Positions 58,040-64,000 of a DNA stretch of 64,000 nt are shown here, piece by piece; position 1 is the stretch's first letter; each line of letters begins with the position of its first letter. A program made the position numbers and the translations under genes. A model generated the notes under the pieces. The model was not told where the DNA came from, searched no databases, and saw only the letters and a list, made by a program, of their open reading frames with translations. The DNA comes from Didymodactylos carnosus (taxonomy: Eukaryota > Rotifera > Eurotatoria > Philodinida > Philodinidae). The stretch spans positions 1 to 64,000 of the forward strand of contig CAJNOQ010000022.1 of the NCBI GenBank assembly GCA_905250885.1, read 5' to 3'.

Positions 58040-58950
58040 TTATTAACACTTTTTTCTCACGTAGAAATAATAATACTGTTACTGTTGCTGTTACTCTTCG
58101 CTTCTTATCGAATAAATTCTATTTTCATGACTAAAACTAAAAGTCTATAACTGAATAATTTCTATGAGAGAAACGGAAACATGTATGAGTATGCACTGTT
58201 AATATCTACGAAATTCCTAGTTGAGTATGCATTAATTTCTCTTCACTTTATAAGGTAAGTGCAAACATTTTTATGCATGGTTGTCAGACTTGGTCAACAT
58301 CCTATTTTTCATTAAAATCGCCTTATTACGTTCTACTCTATTGATTTTCTCCTACTTCTCCTACTTTCTTTGGTTTATTACTCAATCTACAGACAAAAAT
58401 CCTCCCTTTATTGACTGATAAAAAATAAATAAAGTAAAAGAAGGATAGAAATAGGTGACTAACATTGTTTTAATGAATAACGTTACCCTTGATGTGAGAG
58501 AAAAAATGCTCGTCTGCTTTTCAAAGCTCTCTTGTCGTTAAGACGTTTTTTGAACGCGTATCTTAAATATATTAGTACAGTAGTTACACTTTCCTGCTGT
58601 TTGTACTGTTTTGTTTATTTAACATTGGTACTGGATTATTAAAATCGTGCAAATTATCGAAGATTTTTAATTTATATATGCACCAAAAAATAACAAATGT
58701 ATATGAAATATGATCAGATGATCTCTTTCTGCCAAAGTGGCGACAAGCGCGTACGTTTTCTAGCCTTGTTTCACACATCCTACATTTATCCTACTTTTTG
58801 TTTTTTGCTATTACGAACCTTGGGTTGTCTAGTCTCGTATCACTTGTGTACATGTAAATACTATACGGTATGCGGTCACTGACAGATTGACAAAGTCCAA
58901 ACGTTGTATAGATAAAAGAGCAAATTTACATGAGTACCTTTGGTTGTCCA
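58040..58950. other. Convergent 3' flanks of UROS and the Cys-rich gene
   Basis: It holds the UROS poly(A) signal at 58111-58116 and otherwise AT-rich sequence. The opposing frames at 58584-58882 overlap each other and lack any domain. Confidence 0.45.
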
Positions 58951-59487
58951 TCAGTTTAAAAGCCATGGATTAATACAAGTAGCATTAATTGGATTTGAAT
59001 CTGGCACAAACACCATTGATCCATAACACAATCTCAGTATCGCTTGACCATAATAACATTCGCAATAATATGGTGATGGTCCTACCATAAACTGATAGAA
59101 ACCACCGCGTTTTTGTTTATAACATGCTTTTTTAGGATAACCATCAATTCCATTATATTCAATCATTTCTTCGCATCCCGCTCCAACTAAACGACAAAAT
59201 TCCTCATCGCATTTTGACCCAAATACAAAGATTGATTCACTGTTTTCACATTCTTTGAAATCATAAGGACAACGATCGGAAGAATTGGTTTGTCTACAAT
59301 CATCATCAAACCTGCACGAAACTAAAAATTACAAATAGAAATCCTATTTACATTACCACGGTTTAATCAACGTACTGTTTACTAGACGTGTTTGTTTCAT
59401 TGATTTAGACGATGAAGCAAGATTATACGTGTAATGTAGTATAATAATAATAAACAAACTAATTTGATGTATTATAATTGGATCCAT
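58951..59487 (-). CDS. Secreted cysteine-rich protein, two exons, 163 aa
   Basis: Exon 1 is 59487-59357 and exon 2 is 59311-58951; the 45-bp intron keeps frame (a Trp codon is split). The N-terminus MDPIIIHQISLFIIIILHYT is a good signal peptide. The mature part has eleven cysteines (DDDC, DRC, KEC, SKC, EEFC, GAGC, KAC, YYC, EC, RLC, ATC) and ends PINATCINPWLLN, with NATC as a possible N-glycosylation site. No membrane anchor follows. No known domain was recognised. An extracellular role (matrix, defence or ligand) is only a guess from the layout. Confidence 0.65.
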
Positions 59488-60165
59488 TCAAAGACTTCTA
59501 ACAAAACACTACTAATTTTATAAGGTTTTAATTGACTTCTTTTTATTCCAGTGAAATGTTATTGTTTTTTAATGCGCCAAGTAACAATACGTTCAGTCAT
59601 CCACTTTTGTCGAGATGATTTGTACATATGCCAAGACCTACTTGAATAATTGACAAATATTGACTATAGTGCTGTATGATTCGTGCAATATAAGTATGTC
59701 AGTTTTGTTCAGCAGAATACTTATAACTAGTGATTCAAGTAGAATGAACACTTTATTTTAGGATCAACATGGATTTATGACACTTTTTATATTTATGGTA
59801 TAATTCTCATGTGATGACTCTTGATGATTAATTATTGTATGATTTCGAAAATCTATTGAGAACGCGTAGAGAGTATTAAGGAGTAAAAACAGACACCTTG
59901 TGAAATTTTTACCATATTTTTGCTAGCTCTCAGCTGTTTTTGTTCGAAAACAATTTGCTGTCGATCAAACTAATTTTCTACACGCTGATGCAAAAATCTC
60001 CTCAGAATGTTCGATCGACTTGAAATAGATCCAAAATTCGGAGAATCCCATTCTTCTGTCTCTTTTTATCTCAAACTACTCTACATGTTTATGAAATACA
60101 CATAGTGAGAGGAACTATAGTCCACCCTTTCTATTCTAGGATCATATAAACGTGAAGAAAAAAAT
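59488..60165. other. Intergenic stretch, upstream region of the Cys-rich gene
   Basis: AT-rich, no supported gene. It should contain the promoter of the minus-strand Cys-rich gene; no TATA motif stands out convincingly. Confidence 0.35.
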
Positions 60166-60423
60166 AAAGTTCATTTAGAGTCACGGAAATGTGCATTTTT
60201 CTATTCAGCACACTCGATAACCCAGAAGATTTTCTATTTTAAGTGCTAAAAGTTTCAAAAAATTTTTTAAACAAAATGACGAAAAAGAATTTTCATGGGA
60301 AGTTTTAGTTTAAAAATTTATCCTAAACTTTTAGCCATATTCCTCGCCAGAAATAGAAAATCTTCTGGGTTATCGAGGTGCTGAATAAGAAAAACCACTT
60401 TTTCATGACTTTAAATGAACTTT
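60166..60423. mobile_element. MITE, about 258 bp with 80-bp inverted ends
   Basis: It begins aaagttcatttagagtcacg and ends catgactttaaatgaacttt. Inner arms cactcgataacccagaagat and atcttctgggttatcgag also pair. A divergent relative lies at 27410-27695. No coding capacity. Confidence 0.75.
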
Positions 60424-60806
60424 ATCTTTCTATCGATGATATGTGTATATTTGTTGTACATCATAATTATGTCAAAGTATAACCATGAGCACCTATGGTG
60501 ACAAAGTATCCATATATTCTGTGATTCTAAGCGGCATTAGTAATCAATGCACTACAGATAGAAGGGCGTCTCAGACTCATTTTAGCACAAATTAAATGTT
60601 CAACTGTCTGGAATCCAGAGTTATTAGTATTCTATTGAATAAAAATCAATCGCTTCTATTTTCGTAGCTATGCAATCAAGTTTGTATACAAAATTTGAAG
60701 TTTAAAGATATGGTTTTTGAGATTCACGAAAGATGCAGAGTTTTATGTAACACTGTATTTTTTGTTTTTGCTTTTTATATAAAATTTATTATAAAAGTTA
60801 TAAGAA

Positions 60807-61349
60807 TTAACAAATTAATCGTATGTGTATATATATATCACTAAAGTGAAAGACACATTGCAAAAAAATATGGACGGCTGGTATGTTCAGACTAAGAAAT
60901 ATAATTTTAACCATTCTGTTAAGACTGTGTTGTTTCTGATACTGGCACAATGAAATCGATAATAGTTTTAAATTTGTTTCATTTGATAATTTCTTAAATG
61001 TTTGAATATCATTTCTTAATTGTTTTATATTAGTTTCAATATCGTCTAGTTGTTTTTGTTCAATAGTCGCATGTTTATTGTCTTTAATCAACTTCAATTT
61101 CAATATAATACATTCATATAATTTATTGACGTGTACTTGTTTTGAACATAGAAATTCATTATTGTCTTTTTTACATAAAGAACTGTTGATATTTTCTACT
61201 TGTTCTAAATATAATTTTAATATTTTTTTTTGACTTGAACGGCTATGTTTGTTCTTCTTTTTGTCTTCATCACAATTATTTTTGTTATCGTTTGATGAAC
61301 TTTTTTCTAATAAAAATTGTTGACGAAGATGTTGAGAACCCATTAATTT
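60807..61349 (-). CDS. Lys/Asn-rich coiled-coil-like hypothetical protein (exon), up to 178 aa
   Basis: The frame runs from ATG at 61343 to a stop at 60807. A 3' splice site (tttcattttag) lies just before it at about 61350, so this is either the first coding exon after a 5'UTR intron or an internal exon of a larger gene. The N-terminal part is charged and low-complexity (SSSNDNKNNCDEDKKKNKH). Residues about 40-125 are helical and heptad-like (LKLYLEQVENINSSL, KQLDDIETNIKQLRNDIQTF). The last 35 residues turn hydrophobic (IIFLSLNIPAVHIFLQCVFH) and may be read-through of an unspliced intron. No family is recognised. Confidence 0.4.
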   Translation of the reverse strand, partial: KLMGSQHLRQQFLLEKSSSNDNKNNCDEDKKKNKHSRSSQKKILKLYLEQVENINSSLCKKDNNEFLCSKQVHVNKLYECIILKLKLIKDNKHATIEQKQLDDIETNIKQLRNDIQTFKKLSNETNLKLLSISLCQYQKQHSLNRMVKIIFLSLNIPAVHIFLQCVFHFSDIYIHIRLIC

Positions 61350-61350
61350 T

Positions 61351-62110
61351 CTAAAATGAAATAAAAATATTCACAATAACAACTAAAATGAACGATTTCT
61401 TCTCTTTAGTTATGAAAGCTCTGCTATCTATTAGTATCAAATACTTATGACCTCAATTTACGCTTAGATTATCAATAATTACTACGTTACAAACTTCATC
61501 ACATTAAAAGTATATAAGCGTCGATGTAAAAAGTCGAGCTCATGTGAGTCCTATCTTGATACAATCTCGCTCAATTTCAAGTTAAAATGTAATAGAAACA
61601 TTTTTTTTGTATGTAACTATCTCCATATGTCAAGAATAAAACGAACTCTTCACAAACAAAAAGAATTGATCTATCAGTGTACTTGTATTTACTTTAATTT
61701 GTCAGCATACGATAGACTGAGAATTTGAAAAATGTGTTCGATATATAAAAAAAGTCGGATATATATATATATATATTATATCAATCTGTCAAAAAAAGTA
61801 AACACATAAAATAGTTTGAGTTAAAGTATGTTGTCTACTAGTATAGAAAAACAAAATGAGAAAAATAGAAAAAATACGTCGTTGTAAAGAAATGACACGT
61901 ACAGTATGTTGTTTAAAACGAATATAGAGACAAAATGTTGATAATAACATAAGTCGATTAGTTTATCACATGCATGATCATGGACAAAAATTGGTAACAT
62001 TTACGCTGTATCGTACGTATATAAAACAAGTTTGTCATCCAATACATAACGCCCAGAAAAAACGGGTCACTTTTGTTCGTTGTTTTTGAGGATGAGTTCA
62101 GTTGTTCAAA
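61351..62110. other. Intergenic stretch with a short AT microsatellite
   Basis: No gene is supported. A dinucleotide run of about ten TA units lies at 61758-61777. Confidence 0.4.
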
Positions 62111-62111
62111 G

Positions 62112-62182
62112 AGTTCGTTTTAGGCTCAATCGGTAGAGAATTGAATTCTCTACAAAACCCGCTATTTGAATCTCTGATAACA
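62112..62182 (+). pseudogene. tRNA-like sequence (tRNA pseudogene or SINE head)
   Basis: The segment ttaggctcaatcggtagag resembles a tRNA D arm with box A, and tttgaatct about 30 bp later resembles box B (GWTCRANNC). The acceptor and T stems do not pair well, so it is not a working tRNA. It may be the head of a tRNA-derived SINE or a decayed tRNA. Confidence 0.35.
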
Positions 62183-62194
62183 TTTTTCTCGTAT

Positions 62195-62775
62195 GATCAC
62201 TTCGTGCTGGTTGGAATGGTGCTGAGTTGTTGAACTGCGATGTGCTTTTACCGTCTCTTTTTTTTTAGTTTTAGCCCATTGTCTGTGGTTCAATAGTTAG
62301 TTTTTCTACGCAGAAAGAGAGAAAATTTTGTGCCCTATCGATCTCACTCATTTACAACTTCATACAATGTTTCTGCTACGCCAGCTAGACTCATAATTAG
62401 GTCTTAATCGGCTTAACAATTTGTTTAAATTAAAGTAAATTTTTTAATTAATGATTTCAATTGAGAAACTTTGTTTATATATCAAAAGATGCAGAATTTA
62501 ATTCTGTGTAAGGTAATTAGAGTAAAACTCTGGATTCAGAAGGCTTTACTGCTTTTTATAGCCCAAAAACTAAAGTCTGTGAAAAATAGGTTCAAAAATT
62601 TGGTTTTTTTAGATTTATCAGTTTTTTACACAGACAAATTTTTCTAGATACTTAGCTGCAAAATTTCGAAAAATATAATATTTTCAAAATTTTTATGGAA
62701 TCTATTTCGGATCAAGGCAAATATTTTCTATTTTTAGTGTGTCGCAGTTCGACAACTCAGCACCATTCTAACTAC
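62195..62775. repeat. Inverted-repeat ends about 40 bp, 540 bp apart
   Basis: The left end ggttggaatggtgctgagtt (62199) with gttgaactgcga pairs with the right end tcgcagttcgacaactcagc, accattctaac (62744-62772). The interior is AT-rich without a frame. The right end directly abuts the dispersed repeat copy at 62775. Confidence 0.55.
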
Positions 62776-63045
62776 AACTTGACGTATTCTTTGCAAAAGA
62801 ATATTTGACGTCTTAGAGCTACGTTGAAGTAGACAAAGCACAAATAATTCTTTAAAAAGCTTCTTTACGCAATTTTATTCATAACTGACAAAAAGAAGGT
62901 TGAAAAAGCTGTGAAGTCGTATTTGAAATAGATAACTGATCTATCTATATCATCCTTAATAGTTAGCTATTAATACTCTTTGTGATCTATACCTAGTTTT
63001 CAAACAATCACAGTTTACTTATTTGTAAACTTTAACTTCTTACTT
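62775..63045 (-). repeat. Dispersed repeat, copy 2 (no MITE), inverted partner of 55790-56260
   Basis: This copy is continuous through the point where copy 1 carries a hAT MITE, reading ctacgttgaag on one side of the site and gacgtcaaat on the other (plus-strand complement). It preserves the pre-insertion target. Confidence 0.8.
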
Positions 63046-63410
63046 ATTTTGGAATTCTTTCGCATTGCAAGTCAAAATCTGTGAAGTGTGTCAGTAATTC
63101 GATGAACGACAGCCACAGCCTGATGACTATTAGAAAGATGACTAACTTCATTTAATGATTAAAGTGTTGGACAGTTTTCAGAAGCCTTTATGTCGATCTC
63201 CGACTTCGGATTCTCTAGATATTAACATTAACCTGCGGTTGACCAGCACTTTTTGACCCAGTTGTAAGTGATTATCGACTCGAATCATTTTTTTAACAAT
63301 TCCATTACAAACCGCCGCCCTCGCTCTCGTGATGAACGAACAGAGAGAGACAGAACAATACACACATGTTGTATCTATACCACACGTGTGTATTCTTTTC
63401 TGTCTGTATA

Positions 63411-63711
63411 TACTGTATTTTCACGTAAAATTAGAAAATTCATATCTTACTCAAAATCGATCCCAACTATGTCAGAATACCAAGGTATACTCTATTTTAT
63501 CTGTTCAATATAATTCTGTAGTTAAAATTAGTAAAAATATTCTCTACCCACTGAAGACTTCTAGGAAACCTTCTCAAAAGCCAAAGTAATTTCTATTGAT
63601 TTCCAAAATCTGCATTAAATTGAGATAAAATAGAGTATACCTTGGTATTGTGATATAGTTGGAATCGATTTTGAGTAAAATATGAATTTTCTAATTTTAC
63701 GCGAAAACAGG
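63411..63711. mobile_element. Foldback MITE, about 300 bp with 88-bp arms
   Basis: The left arm 63411-63502 and right arm 63615-63711 are inverted copies (landmarks aattagaaaattcatat/atatgaattttctaatt and aataccaaggtatactctat/atagagtataccttggtatt). The overlapping frames at 63178-63589 are by-products of this and its flank. Confidence 0.75.
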
Positions 63712-64000
63712 TGAAAACTGGCTATTTTGCCTAATATAGATTTTTACGAGGTTCCGACAAACCAACGTTGACACAAGAGCCAGGGGGGCGATAACCTATG
63801 TTCCACGTGTTTTAGAGCTCCCACACATGAAGTTTAGCCGGTAGGTAGGTCCTCAGAAAATGCCTGGAACTCGTGAATCAAAAGAGACAGATATTCCGAG
63901 ACTTACATAATTTTAAAGAGCACACTTCAGAGGACAGAATCAACATTCTGAAATTAAAACCCCCCTTTTTTTCCCAAAAGTGGACGGCTTTCGAATTTTG
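63712..64000. other. Window end, no supported feature
   Basis: About 290 bp with somewhat higher GC than the surroundings. No frame or repeat partner was recognised inside the window. Confidence 0.3.

Noticed and set aside
63178-63589. Three overlapping frames on both strands
   Set aside because: They fall in or beside a foldback MITE and overlap each other, with no similarity.

Overview
The window looks like nuclear DNA from a small-genome animal, most likely a bdelloid rotifer (Adineta/Rotaria-like). That reading is an inference. It rests on AT-rich sequence, many introns of only 50-110 bp with clean GT/AG ends, animal-type genes (ELOVL elongase, TMEM272-like membrane protein, ZU5-UPA-death protein, F-box/LRR protein), a bacterial-type lipid gene carrying introns, and a dense crop of short inverted-repeat and hAT/piggyBac-like elements. 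No ribosomal RNA, CRISPR array or recognisable LTR or viral element was seen.

Layout. 1-4.5 kb: intergenic, with a broken SGNH-hydrolase-like fragment (about 1.27-1.62 kb), degenerate repeats and two hairpin elements. 4.6-5.6 kb: intron-less type II membrane glycosyltransferase (+). 6.8-14.4 kb: a transposon graveyard with a LINE tail, a hAT MITE with an 8-bp target duplication, a piggyBac-type MITE flanked by TTAA, a 22-bp tandem repeat, a hAT relic that keeps its dimerisation domain, and several foldbacks; one small exon (9.37 kb) sits inside it. 14.5-15.1 kb: four exons of a bacterial-type phosphatidylserine synthase (+), with the N-terminus not found. 15.1-17.7 kb: MITEs and nested foldbacks.

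19.4-26.9 kb: two tandem paralogues on the minus strand encoding 3CxxC-type zinc-binding proteins. One has four exons and the other two, and the first intron has the same phase in both. 29.1-32.5 kb: TMEM272-like membrane protein (-) with a large inverted repeat in its first intron. 35.3-39.4 kb: eleven-exon ZU5/UPA/death-domain protein (+). 42.3 kb: tRNA-Arg(CCT) (-). 43.0-44.7 kb: eight-exon ELOVL fatty-acid elongase (+). 47.4-48.0 kb: decayed pogo-like DNA transposon. 48.7-50.4 kb: F-box/LRR protein (-). 51.7-52.2 kb: an unusual cluster of dispersed near-palindromic 'gcgttataacgc'-like motifs.

52.9-56.3 kb: foldbacks, a near-perfect hairpin of about 290 bp and a hAT MITE whose unfilled target is preserved in an inverted copy at 62.8-63.0 kb. 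56.7-58.0 kb: nine-exon uroporphyrinogen-III synthase (+), a haem-pathway enzyme. 59.0-59.5 kb: two-exon secreted Cys-rich protein (-). 60.8-61.35 kb: Lys/Asn-rich hypothetical protein (-). The end of the window is repeat-rich.

The genes do not form one pathway. PSS and ELOVL both concern membrane lipids but lie 28 kb apart and are probably unrelated neighbours. Exon models were assembled by hand from splice signals and reading-frame phase. Every internal junction given keeps the frame, but no transcript evidence was available.
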